Positions 32,612 to 40,912 of a stretch of 64,000 nt of DNA are shown piece after piece. A program made the position numbers and the translations under genes. The stretch is from DASXYG01 sp036502625 (GTDB taxonomy: Bacteria; Actinomycetota; Actinomycetes; Streptosporangiales; Streptosporangiaceae), in NCBI GenBank assembly GCA_036502625.1, contig DASXYG010000096.1:19856-83855 (forward strand). The letters are read 5' to 3'. The notes beneath the pieces are model-generated. The model was not told the DNA's origin, ran no database searches, and worked only from the letters and a program-made list of their open reading frames with translations. Within the stretch, counting starts at the first letter, position 1, and each line of letters opens with the position of its first letter.

Positions 32612-32995
32612 ATGTCCTGGATCACCAAGATCGGCATCGTGGAGCTGACCGTCGGCGTGCTCACCGGCTGGGCCATGGTCTACGTCACGCGCACCCCCAG
32701 GGAGCGCCGCATCGCCGCCGGCCTCCGCGACGCGCGCCGCATCCGCCAGGGCCACATCGAACTGCTCATGCAGGGCACGCTGGTGACCGCCATCGGCGTA
32801 GCGGTCCCGTCGCCGCCGGTGGCCGCCGCCGTGCTGATCGTGGTCTTCGCCTGGCTGGCCCCGCTCGCCTTCTTCCCGGTCGCCTTCCGCCCCGAATGGG
32901 GCGACCTGCGCGTCTTCCGGCTGCTCGACAACACGACGTTCGCGGCGCTGTCCGTCGGCTTCGTCTGGCTGGCGGTGGTGGTCGTCATGCGGTGA
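32612..32995 (+). CDS. Small membrane protein, unknown function
   Basis: 127 aa, four hydrophobic segments (VELTVGVLTGWAMVYVT, MQGTLVTAIGVAVPSPPVAAAVLIVVFAWLA split around 80-105, FAALSVGFVWLAVVVVM) with a basic Arg-rich cytosolic loop (RTPRERRIAAGLRDARRIRQGH). Starts two bases after the amidase stop, so it belongs to the import/hydrolysis operon. I do not recognise a family. Confidence 0.65.
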   Translation: MSWITKIGIVELTVGVLTGWAMVYVTRTPRERRIAAGLRDARRIRQGHIELLMQGTLVTAIGVAVPSPPVAAAVLIVVFAWLAPLAFFPVAFRPEWGDLRVFRLLDNTTFAALSVGFVWLAVVVVMR

Positions 32996-33041
32996 CGGGC
33001 GGGCCGGGGAATCACGGCGGGCGGGAGGTGTTGATCAGGGC

Positions 33042-33479
33042 ATGGCATTCACCGGAGATTACGAACCGAGCGGCACTCAGTGGGTCCGCGAGCAGGTCGA
33101 GCAGATCGTGCGCACCGGGACGACCGAGGGCGTCATGGTCCGCGACCTTCCGATCGTGCTGGTCACGTACCGGGGCGTGAAGACCGGCAAGGTCCGCAAG
33201 ACGCCGCTGATGCGCGTCGAGCACGACGGGAGCTACGCCGCGGTCGCGTCCCAGGGCGGCGCGCCGGTCAACCCGCAGTGGTACACCAGCCTCGTCGCCA
33301 ACCCGGTCGTCGAGGTCCAGGACGGCGCGGCGAGCGGGGAGTACCGGGCGCGCGAGGTGACCGGCGAGGAGAAGGCCGAGTGGTGGCGCCATGCGGTGGC
33401 CGCGTACCCGCCGTACGCCGACTACCAGGAGAAGACCGACCGCCAGATCCCGGTCTTCGTCCTCGAACCGGTCGCCTGA
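33042..33479 (+). CDS. Deazaflavin (F420)-dependent nitroreductase family protein
   Basis: 145 aa, Ddn-like split barrel: VLVTYRGVKTGKVRKTPLMRVEHDGSYAAVASQGGAP and NPQWYTSLVANPVVEVQDG are family signatures. Uses F420H2 to reduce quinones or nitro compounds. It stands alone, convergent with the Lrp gene, with a GC hairpin between. Confidence 0.9.
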   Translation: MAFTGDYEPSGTQWVREQVEQIVRTGTTEGVMVRDLPIVLVTYRGVKTGKVRKTPLMRVEHDGSYAAVASQGGAPVNPQWYTSLVANPVVEVQDGAASGEYRAREVTGEEKAEWWRHAVAAYPPYADYQEKTDRQIPVFVLEPVA

Positions 33480-33482
33480 GGC

Positions 33483-33497
33483 CCGGCGCGGCGCCGG
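33483..33497. terminator. GC-rich hairpin between convergent genes
   Basis: CCGGCGC-G-GCGCCGG, within the 24 bases separating two convergent stop codons; no U-tract on either strand, so termination is inferred from position only. Confidence 0.4.
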
Positions 33498-33503
33498 CGG
33501 CCG

Positions 33504-33956
33504 TCACGCCTTGTCATCGGCGCCCGGGGAGACCGGGCGTTCGAAGAAGGTCTCCAGCACGACCGTCGCCTGCGTCCCGCTGACCCCGTCGATCGCGTGG
33601 ATCCGGCGCAGGACGTCCTGGAGGCGCTCGGTGGTCGGGGTGCGCACCTTCACCAGCACCGCGGCGCTGCCGGCGATGACGTGCGCCTCCAGGACCTCCG
33701 GCAGTTCGGCGAACGCCGGCGCGGAATCGCCCATCCAGACGGTCGCGCTCACCAGCACGTACGTGAGGACCCCGCCGCCCACCGCGGCGGGGTCGACCTC
33801 GGCCGTCGTGCGCCGGATGACGCCGCGCTCCCGCAGCTTGCGCACCCGCTCGTGGGCCGCGCCCGCGGACAGGCCGGCGGCCTCGCCCAGCGCGGCGTAC
33901 GACTGCGCGGCGTCCTGCTGGAGCCGGGCCAGCAGGACGCGATCAAGGTGATCCAC
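33504..33956 (-). CDS. Lrp/AsnC-family regulator
   Basis: 150 aa. HTH (LDRVLLARLQQDAAQSYAALGEAAGLSAGAAHERVRKLRERGVI) and RAM domain (EAHVIAGSAAVLVKVRTPTTERLQDVL). Divergent from the SMP-30 gene with a GTATGT/ACATAC dyad between; likely controls that gene in response to an amino acid. Confidence 0.9.
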   Translation of the reverse strand: MDHLDRVLLARLQQDAAQSYAALGEAAGLSAGAAHERVRKLRERGVIRRTTAEVDPAAVGGGVLTYVLVSATVWMGDSAPAFAELPEVLEAHVIAGSAAVLVKVRTPTTERLQDVLRRIHAIDGVSGTQATVVLETFFERPVSPGADDKA

Positions 33957-33988
33957 GGATCCTCATTCGGGAATCGCTTGCTAGCGCC

Positions 33989-34013
33989 GTATGTGGTCTT
34001 GCATTCTACATAC
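33989..34013. promoter_or_regulatory. Dyad GTATGT-N13-ACATAC, probable Lrp site
   Basis: Between the divergent lrp and SMP-30 genes, 31 bases before the SMP-30 start. Arms are perfect; total length 25. Confidence 0.55.
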
Positions 34014-34044
34014 CGTACCGAAGATGGTTCTGGATGGAGGGTTC

Positions 34045-34977
34045 ATGGCCGGTGAGCGCCCCGCGCTGTTCGAGATGTTCGACGACCGGTTCCGTACGGG
34101 CCGGTGCATGATCGGCGACGACGGCCTTGAGGTGCTGTTCACCGGCTGCCGCTGGGCGGAGGGGCCGATCTACGTGCCCGCCTGGCGGCAGGTGGTCTGG
34201 AGCGACATCCCGAACGACCGGATGCTGCGCTGGGACGAGGAGACCGGGGCCGTCAGCGTGTTCCGCCGCGAGGCCGGCCACACCAACGGCAACACGCTCG
34301 ACCGCCAGGGCCGGCTGGTCACCTGCGAGCAGGGCAACCGCCGGGTGACCCGTACCGAGCACGACGGCACCCGTACCGTGCTGGCCGACAGGTGGCAGGG
34401 CAGGCGGCTGAACAGCCCGAACGACGCGGCGGTGAGGTCCGACGGCTCGATCTGGTTCTCCGACCCCGACTTCGGCATCACCAGCGACTACGAGGGCCAC
34501 CGGGCCGAGAGTGAGATCGGCGCGAACAACGTCTACCGGATCGACCCGGCCACCGGCGAGGTGCGGCTGGTCGCGGACGGCTTCGGCGCCCCCAACGGCC
34601 TGGTGTTCTCCGCCGACGAGCGGCGCCTGTTCGTCTCCGACACCCGGGCGGGCCGCATCCGGGTCTTCGACGTCCGCGAGGACGGCACGCTCTCCGACGG
34701 CGACGTCTTCGCCGACGCCGCCGCCCGCGAGCACGCCCGCTTCGACAACCTGCGCTTCGACGCCGCCGGCCGGCTCTGGGCCGCGGCGATGGGCGACGGC
34801 GTGCACTGCTACGACCCGGACGGCACGCTGCTCGGCCGGCTGATCGTCCCCGAACCGGTGGCCAACATCTCCTGGGGCGGCCCCAAGCGAAACCGCCTCT
34901 TCATCACCGCACAGACCACCCTCTACTCCCTGGTCAGCGGCGTCACCGGCACCCACCCGACCGGAGACCCGGCATGA
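34045..34977 (+). CDS. SMP-30/gluconolactonase family lactonase
   Basis: 310 aa, six-bladed propeller. Metal ligands visible: Glu in CRWAEGPIYVP, Asn in LNSPNDAAV, Asn in GAPNGLVFS and Asp in FVSDTRAG. It should hydrolyse a sugar-acid lactone. ATG 34045 follows GGAGG closely; a longer frame upstream would run through the operator. Convergent with kup, 20 bases apart. Confidence 0.88.
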   Translation: MAGERPALFEMFDDRFRTGRCMIGDDGLEVLFTGCRWAEGPIYVPAWRQVVWSDIPNDRMLRWDEETGAVSVFRREAGHTNGNTLDRQGRLVTCEQGNRRVTRTEHDGTRTVLADRWQGRRLNSPNDAAVRSDGSIWFSDPDFGITSDYEGHRAESEIGANNVYRIDPATGEVRLVADGFGAPNGLVFSADERRLFVSDTRAGRIRVFDVREDGTLSDGDVFADAAAREHARFDNLRFDAAGRLWAAAMGDGVHCYDPDGTLLGRLIVPEPVANISWGGPKRNRLFITAQTTLYSLVSGVTGTHPTGDPA

Positions 34978-34997
34978 GCGGCGCCGGGGAGTAGCGG

Positions 34998-36947
34998 CTA
35001 CACCTCGATGTGCGAGCCCATGATCACCGTACGGTCGCGCGGCAGGCTGAAGTACTCGGCGGCGTCGGAGGTGATGTACGACGTCGCGACGAAGAGCCGC
35101 TTGCGCCAGGGCGCCATCGTCGGCTCGGTGCCGCGGCGGAGCTCGATCGTGGACAGGAAGTAGGAGGCCTGGTCGAGCTGGAGGCGGCCCTCGGTGCTGG
35201 CCGGGTCGAGCATGCGCAGCGCGGCGGGGACGTCCGGCGTCTCCATGTAGCCGTACCGCGCGCTGACGTGGATGATCTTGTCGTCGGTGTAGCCGAGGTC
35301 GTCGAGGACCACCCGCTGGTCGGCGGGCACGCGGGGGACCGGCTCGGTGGTGATCTGCATGATCACGACGTGCTCGTGCCGTACGTGGTTGTGCTCCACG
35401 TTCGCCCGCAGCGCCAGCGGCGCGGTCTCCTTGGCCCGGTTGAGGAACACCGCCGTGCCCGGGACCTGCTGCACGGGCGGCTTGCCGGTGCGCAGCTCCT
35501 CGACGAACCCGCGCAGCGACCCCTCGTGGCGTTCGCGCTCGGCCGTGACGATGGCGCGGCCCCGCTGCCAGGTGGTCATGACGGTGAACGCGGTGACGCC
35601 GATCAGCAGCGGCAGCCACGCGCCGTGGATCAGCTTCGTCATGTTGGCCGCGACGAACAGCAGGTCCACCACGAGCAGGACGGTGGCGCCGATGCCGATC
35701 AGCCACCGCGGCGTGCCCCACTTCGCGCGGGCGATGAAGAAGAACAGCAGGGTCGTGATCGTCATCGTCGCGGTGACGGCCATGCCGTACGCGAAGGCCA
35801 GCGCCGCGGAGCTGCGGAACGCGAAGACCAGCGTGAGCACGGAGGTCATCAGCAGCCAGTTGATCCACGGCACGTAGATCTGGCCCATCGTGGACGCCGA
35901 GGTGTGCGCGATGCGCAGCCGCGGGAGGTAGCCGAGCTGGGCGGCCTGGGCGGCGACGGAGTACGCGCCGGTGATCACCGCCTGCGACGCGATCACCGTG
36001 GCCGCCGTCGCCAGCAGCACCATGGGGAGCCGCCCCCACGCGGGGACGAGCAGGAAGAACGGGCTGCTGACGTGGCGCGGGTCGGTGAGGATCAGCGCGC
36101 CCTGGCCGAAGTAGCTGAGCACGAGGGCCGGGAGCACCAGGAACAGCCAGCCCCGGGTGATCGCCCGGCGGCCGAAGTGCCCCATGTCGGCGTACAGCGC
36201 CTCGGCGCCGGTGACCGAGAGCACGATCGCGGCCAGGGCGAAGAACGCGATGCCGAAGTGGCCGGCGAGGAAGCCCAGCGCGTACGTCGGCGACAGCGCC
36301 GTCAGGATGCGCGGGTTCCCGGCGATGCCGCCGATGCCGCACACGCCGACGACCACGAACCAGACGATCATCACCGGCCCGAACAGCCGGCCGACCGCGG
36401 CGGTGCCTTTGCGCTGCACCAGGAACAGCACCACGATGATCACCGCGGCGATCGGCACGACCAGCTCGTCCATCGACGGCTCGACGACCTTCAGCCCCTC
36501 GACCGCCGACAGCACCGAGATCGCCGGCGTGATCATGCTGTCGCCGAAGAACAGCGACGCGCCGAAGAGGCCGAGCGCCGCGAGCACCGCCGTCGTACGC
36601 CGCCGCCGCTGCCCGCTCCACCGGCCCACCAGCGTGATCAGCGCCATGATGCCGCCCTCGCCGTCATTGTCGGCGCGCATCGCCAGCAGCACGTACGTCA
36701 CCGTGACGATGATCATCACCGACCAGAACACCAGCGACACGACCCCGTACACGTTCTCCGGCCGGATCGGCACCGGATGCGGGTCGCTCGGGCTGAACAC
36801 GGTCTGGAGCGTGTAGATCGGGCTGGTCCCGATGTCCCCGAACACCACCCCGAGCGCCCCGACCACAACGGAAAGCCGTACGGCATTCCGCCTGCCCTGC
36901 CCGCCCCCCGCCCCGTCCGCGCCGGTCACGTCCTGCCGTCCGGTCAC
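34998..36947 (-). CDS. kup: KUP-family potassium transporter
   Basis: 649 aa. VVFGDIGTSPIYTLQTVFSP at the N-terminus is the KUP signature; LFGASLFFGDSMITPAISVLSAVEG and ADMGHFGRRAI follow; 12 helices and a soluble C-terminal domain. Imports K+ with H+. GTG 36947 is preferred for the GGAGG six bases upstream; an ATG 12 codons earlier would lengthen the tail. Monocistronic; regulation not visible. Confidence 0.93.
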   Translation of the reverse strand: MTGRQDVTGADGAGGGQGRRNAVRLSVVVGALGVVFGDIGTSPIYTLQTVFSPSDPHPVPIRPENVYGVVSLVFWSVMIIVTVTYVLLAMRADNDGEGGIMALITLVGRWSGQRRRRTTAVLAALGLFGASLFFGDSMITPAISVLSAVEGLKVVEPSMDELVVPIAAVIIVVLFLVQRKGTAAVGRLFGPVMIVWFVVVGVCGIGGIAGNPRILTALSPTYALGFLAGHFGIAFFALAAIVLSVTGAEALYADMGHFGRRAITRGWLFLVLPALVLSYFGQGALILTDPRHVSSPFFLLVPAWGRLPMVLLATAATVIASQAVITGAYSVAAQAAQLGYLPRLRIAHTSASTMGQIYVPWINWLLMTSVLTLVFAFRSSAALAFAYGMAVTATMTITTLLFFFIARAKWGTPRWLIGIGATVLLVVDLLFVAANMTKLIHGAWLPLLIGVTAFTVMTTWQRGRAIVTAERERHEGSLRGFVEELRTGKPPVQQVPGTAVFLNRAKETAPLALRANVEHNHVRHEHVVIMQITTEPVPRVPADQRVVLDDLGYTDDKIIHVSARYGYMETPDVPAALRMLDPASTEGRLQLDQASYFLSTIELRRGTEPTMAPWRKRLFVATSYITSDAAEYFSLPRDRTVIMGSHIEV

Positions 36948-37064
36948 CACGTTCCTCCTCCGCACGGGCCCCGCGCCCGACATGCCTTGGCGACGGTAGC
37001 CGGTCCGGCAGGGCCGCGCGCCGCATTCCCCGGCCCGGCGGGCGACGGGTCGCGGGCGGACGGG

Positions 37065-37601
37065 TCAGGACCGGGGGATGGGGGGCTCGTACGTGGCGGA
37101 GGCGTGGTCCTGGGGGCGGCGGCGGACGTGGCCGCTGGTGAGGTCGGTGATGATGTGGGCAAGGGTGCGGGCGGCGGACGGGACGACGGCGCGGGCGTAG
37201 AACTCGCGGGGGCGTTCGCCTTCACGGATGGCCAGGACCTCGGACTCGCAGATGTCGCCCGCGTCGAGTTCCTCGTCGGCCCAGAACCAGGTGGTGCCGG
37301 TGTAGGTCTCGTTGAGGCGGAACGCCCAGCGGATCGCGTCGCGGCCGCGGTGACGGGGCAGCAACGAGGGGTGGAAGATCAGCGTTCCGAGGGCCGGCGC
37401 GGACAGCCGCTCGGCGGGGAGCTTCTTGGTCAGCAGCGGTGCGATGGCGACGTCCGCGTCCGCCGGGTCGTCGACCACGACGGCGCCGCGCTCCTCCAGG
37501 GTGTCAAGCGCGGCCTGGACGACCGGCGTCTCGCCGGCCTTCTCGCGCTCGTAGACGTACACCTTCACCCGTCCGTCCGCCCCCGGCCGCCATGCCGTCA
37601 T
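37065..37601 (-). CDS. Formyltransferase-fold protein
   Basis: 178 aa. The core LIFHPSLLPRHRGRDAIRWAF and GTTWFWADEELDAGDIC correspond to the formyl-transferase N-terminal domain, with the HPSLLP loop and the catalytic Asp. Shorter than Fmt (about 310 aa), with no C-terminal domain, so not methionyl-tRNA formyltransferase; nearer to PurN-size or sugar N-formyltransferases. ATG 37601 follows GGGAG. Same strand as the cupin operon, 77 bases downstream. Confidence 0.75.
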   Translation of the reverse strand: MTAWRPGADGRVKVYVYEREKAGETPVVQAALDTLEERGAVVVDDPADADVAIAPLLTKKLPAERLSAPALGTLIFHPSLLPRHRGRDAIRWAFRLNETYTGTTWFWADEELDAGDICESEVLAIREGERPREFYARAVVPSAARTLAHIITDLTSGHVRRRPQDHASATYEPPIPRS

Positions 37602-37678
37602 GTACGTCTCCCGTCCACCGTCGAGCCCGGATTCGCCGCACAACACAACGAATCAGTACGCTTCGGGTAACCGTAGGC

Positions 37679-38323
37679 CTAGCGGTATCCGGGTTCGTCC
37701 GGCGGGTCGAGGCGGGCGGGGGTGGCGGTGTCGCCGCGCCAGATGTAGAGGGCGAGGAGGGGGGTGGCGCCGGTGCGCATGGCGTGCGGGTGGCCGGGCG
37801 GGTGGTGCAGGGGGGTGCCGGGCGGGCGTACGGCGTCGGCTCCCGTGCCGGTGGACCAGCGGGCCGGGGTGAGGGGGAGGTAGACCTCGTCCGCGGGGTG
37901 GCGGTGGGCCGGGTAGTGGACGCCGGGGCCGAGCAGGAGCAGGCCGAACGCGACGCGCGCGGACGGGTCGACGGCGACCGGGTGGGCGGTGGGGGAGCCG
38001 AGCAGGGTGGCGTGGCCGTATCCGGCGAGGAAGGCCGCGTTCGGGGGGTCGGCGACGTACGCGGGGGACTGGCCCCAGCGGACGAGGGGGAGCAGGGGGT
38101 CGAGCGCGGCGGCGAGATCCGCCGCCGCGCCGCCGCCCGCGATGCGCATGGCCTCGGGCAGGTGGCCGAGGACGGGGAGGGCGGCGCGCGCCGAGACGGG
38201 CTCGGGACCGGGTCCGCCGGGCGCGTGGGCGGCGGCGCGGAGGTCGGTGGCGTGTGCTGTCAGGGCTGCCGCGTCCAGGCGTGCGGCCAGGGCGTTCACC
38301 AGGTGGTGGAGGGGGTCGGTCAT
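37679..38323 (-). CDS. Cupin protein of the DMSP lyase (DddQ/DddL-like) family
   Basis: 214 aa, the family's usual length. Cupin motif 1 HYPAHRHPADEVYLPL gives the His, His, Glu and Tyr set, and motif 2 is PLHHPPGHPHAMRTGATPLLALYIWRGD, where PHAM and LYIWRGD are diagnostic of DMSP lyase cupins. These bind Fe/Zn/Mn and cleave DMSP to DMS and acrylate, but soil homologues may use other beta-substituted acids. ATG 38323 overlaps the HD gene stop. Last gene of the CoA-linked operon. Confidence 0.8.
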   Translation of the reverse strand: MTDPLHHLVNALAARLDAAALTAHATDLRAAAHAPGGPGPEPVSARAALPVLGHLPEAMRIAGGGAAADLAAALDPLLPLVRWGQSPAYVADPPNAAFLAGYGHATLLGSPTAHPVAVDPSARVAFGLLLLGPGVHYPAHRHPADEVYLPLTPARWSTGTGADAVRPPGTPLHHPPGHPHAMRTGATPLLALYIWRGDTATPARLDPPDEPGYR

Positions 38324-38922
38324 GGGGTGAGGTGGCGTTGGTAGAAGGGGACCGCCCCGGGGTCGCCGTGGGTGCGGAGGGCGTGGTCGCAGGAGAAGAA
38401 GTCGGCGTAGTGGAGGAGCCAGCCCTCGTCGCGCGGCGAGTGGAAGGGGGCGTTGGCCGCGTGGGTGGACACGATCGACACGATGCGGTCGTCGAAGCCG
38501 AGGTCGCGGAGGAGGAAGCCGCCGAGCACGCCGTGCGGCACCTCCGCGGCCAGCGGCGACGGGCGCGGCGCGGCGCCGTCCGGTACGTACAGCAGCGGCT
38601 TGTCCACGTCGTGCAGGATCAGCGCCGGCACCAGCAGCTCGGGGTCGAAGGGCTCGCGCCAGCGGCGTTCGCGGTACTCCGCGAGCAGCACGCCCAGCTC
38701 GGCGACCTCCGCGACGTGGTCCATCAGCCGGTAGCCCGCGGCGTGCAGCGTGTACGGGAAGTCCTCCGGCTCCGCGTACGGGCTGGACCGCCACACGGTC
38801 ACCCATGCGGTGATCGTCTTCTCGGCCACCGCCTCGGGCACCCGGTCGAGATGCGGCAGGAGCCCGGCGATCCGCCGCCGGTCCGCCCCGCTGCCCTCGG
38901 TGATCGTGAAGTAGCCGCTCAT
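38320..38922 (-). CDS. HD-domain metal-dependent phosphohydrolase-like protein
   Basis: 200 aa. HD-superfamily ligands: MDHVAEVAEL, LILHDVDKPLLYV (the HD pair) and the terminal Asp in LLHYADFFSCD. No GYP or nucleotidase motif. Starts in overlap with the MFS gene. Its task in an operon of CoA and hydrolase genes is unclear; it may be an enzyme acting on an organic substrate, as with other HD-fold oxygenases or hydrolases. Confidence 0.75.
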   Translation of the reverse strand: MSGYFTITEGSGADRRRIAGLLPHLDRVPEAVAEKTITAWVTVWRSSPYAEPEDFPYTLHAAGYRLMDHVAEVAELGVLLAEYRERRWREPFDPELLVPALILHDVDKPLLYVPDGAAPRPSPLAAEVPHGVLGGFLLRDLGFDDRIVSIVSTHAANAPFHSPRDEGWLLHYADFFSCDHALRTHGDPGAVPFYQRHLTP

Positions 38923-40184
38923 TCCCGCAGCACCCGCCCCTTCGTCTCCGTACTGATCGCGATGACCACGAACGCGCACACGAACGCGACCACGGCCGTC
39001 GCCATGCCGATCTGGAACCCGCGCACGCTCGACGCCAGCGCGCCCACGACGTACGGGGCGATCGCGCCGCCGACGCGGCCCCCGTTGTAGATGATCCCCA
39101 TCGCGAACCCGCGGACCGGGCTGCGGTGCATCATCTCCGCCGACCACGGTCCCAGCCCCGCGAACAGCCCGGTGATGCCCAGGCCGGTGAAGAAGTTCGC
39201 GACGAGCAGCACGCCGTTGGACGACGTGGTCACGAAGAACGCCACCGCCACCGCCCCGACGACCAGGTACAGCGCGAACGTACGGCGGCGCCCCCACCGG
39301 TCGACGACCAGCGCGAACACCACGAACCCGATGAGCGACCCGACCTGCTGCGTGAGCACGAACGACAGCCCGCTGAGGTCGGAGGCGCCCTTGACCTCCT
39401 TCAGGAACGTGGGCGCGAACGTGAACACCGCCCAGTAGACGTACTGCACGAAGAACACGAAGCCGAGCGCGATGAGCAGCGGCTTCGCGTTGCCGTCGCC
39501 GAGCAGCAGCCGCAGCGACCGGTGCTCCCTGACGGCGTCGGCGCGCGCCTTCGACGCGGCCGGCTCCCGCGTCGTGCGCGCCACGTAGATCGCGAACAGG
39601 ATCGGCAGCGCGCCCACGGCGTACAGCCAGCGCCATCCGCCGTCGTCGAGCGTGCCGTGCAGCGACGTCACGACGTACGCGACGCCGACGGCGAGCAGCG
39701 ACCCGAGCGGCAGGCCGGCCTGCATCAGCGCGCCGCCCTTGCCCCGGTGGCGCGCCGGCCAGGTCTCGGCGACCAGCGCCGCGCCCGCCGTCCACTGCGC
39801 GCCCATCCCCGTGCCGGCGAGCACGCGGCCCGCGACGACGAGCCACAGCGTCGGCGCGATCGCGGTGACCCCGGTGAAGACCGCGTACACGACGACGGCG
39901 AGGACGAGCGTGTTCACCCGGCCGAACCGGTCGGCGATGCGCCCGCCGATGATGCCGCCGACGATCTGCGCGGCGGCCGCCGCCGTCGCGAGCAGCCCCG
40001 CGCCGGCGCTGGTCAGCCCGAAGTCGTGGATGAACGCGGGGATGGTCAGCGACAGGATGAAGACGTCGTAGACCTCGAAGAGCCACCCGATGCCGCCGGC
40101 GCGCAGCGCCCGCCAGCCCTCGGGGGAGACCTCGGCGAGCCAGCCCGTACGGCGGCCGGCGGCCGGTGCGCCCGGCGGGGTCAT
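38919..40184 (-). CDS. MFS transporter
   Basis: 421 aa, 12 TM. GWLFEVYDVFILSLTIPAF opening, GGRIADRFGRVNTLVLAVV, and GMGAQWTAGAALVAETWPARHRGKGGALMQ match the metabolite:H+ symporter type. ATG 40184 overlaps the stop of the isochorismatase gene. Likely imports the operon's organic acid. Confidence 0.88.
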   Translation of the reverse strand: MTPPGAPAAGRRTGWLAEVSPEGWRALRAGGIGWLFEVYDVFILSLTIPAFIHDFGLTSAGAGLLATAAAAAQIVGGIIGGRIADRFGRVNTLVLAVVVYAVFTGVTAIAPTLWLVVAGRVLAGTGMGAQWTAGAALVAETWPARHRGKGGALMQAGLPLGSLLAVGVAYVVTSLHGTLDDGGWRWLYAVGALPILFAIYVARTTREPAASKARADAVREHRSLRLLLGDGNAKPLLIALGFVFFVQYVYWAVFTFAPTFLKEVKGASDLSGLSFVLTQQVGSLIGFVVFALVVDRWGRRRTFALYLVVGAVAVAFFVTTSSNGVLLVANFFTGLGITGLFAGLGPWSAEMMHRSPVRGFAMGIIYNGGRVGGAIAPYVVGALASSVRGFQIGMATAVVAFVCAFVVIAISTETKGRVLRE

Positions 40185-40912
40185 GCGCGCACCCCCTCGT
40201 CGAGCACCGCGACGAGGTCGCCGGTGCGCACCACGTCGGCGTACTGCCGGTCCAGGTCGAACAGCGCCACCCGGTGGCTGACGGAGAACCGGTCGAAGAC
40301 GCACTCGGCGGGCACGATGACGCGGTAGTTCAGGCTCGCGGCGTCCACGGCGGTGGCCCGTACGCAGTTCGACGTCGACCCGCCGACGACGATCACCGTG
40401 TCGACGCCGAGGCCGACGAGATGGCCCGCGACGGGGGTGCCGAGGAACGCGCTCGGCTTCTTCTTGTCGACGACCAGGTCACCGGGTTCCGGGGCGACCG
40501 CGTCGGCGATGCGCGCGCCGTGGGTGCCGGTGATCAGCCAGCCCGGTTCGTCGAGGAGGTCGCGTTTGCGCTGGTAGCCGCCCGCGTCGCGGCCGTCGGC
40601 GCGCAGGCTGAACCGCGTGTAGACGACCGGGACCCCGGCCGTACGTGCGGCGCCGATCAGCCGCGCGCAGGCGGCCAGCGCGTCCCGCCCGGCCTGCCCG
40701 CACGACGACGGGTACACGGTCGTGTCCTCCGGGGTCAGCGGCCCGACCATGTAGTTCTGCGCGTCGATGACCAGGACGGCCGCGTTCCGGGTGAACCCGG
40801 CGCGGCGGCCGAACCCCGCCGTACGGCCGCGCCCGGCCTCCTCGGCGTCCACCAGGCCGGACCAGATCTCGGCCGGGGCGGGCAGCGTGTGCACGGTGGG
40901 GGACCGGCTCAT
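40181..40912 (-). CDS. Isochorismatase-family cysteine hydrolase (N-carbamoylsarcosine amidase-like)
   Basis: 243 aa. Asp-Lys-Cys triad: VIDAQNYMVGP, LVVDKKKPSAFLGTP, GGSTSNCVRATAVDA. Such enzymes release ammonia and CO2 from carbamoyl compounds or hydrolyse amides. Overlaps neighbours on both sides. Context of a CoA-transferase and lyase suggests it generates the free acid that is activated next. Confidence 0.87.
   Translation of the reverse strand: MSRSPTVHTLPAPAEIWSGLVDAEEAGRGRTAGFGRRAGFTRNAAVLVIDAQNYMVGPLTPEDTTVYPSSCGQAGRDALAACARLIGAARTAGVPVVYTRFSLRADGRDAGGYQRKRDLLDEPGWLITGTHGARIADAVAPEPGDLVVDKKKPSAFLGTPVAGHLVGLGVDTVIVVGGSTSNCVRATAVDAASLNYRVIVPAECVFDRFSVSHRVALFDLDRQYADVVRTGDLVAVLDEGVRA

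Noticed and set aside
37065..37601. Methionyl-tRNA formyltransferase fmt
   Set aside because: Too short, lacks the C-terminal tRNA-binding domain and no def or rsmB neighbour.
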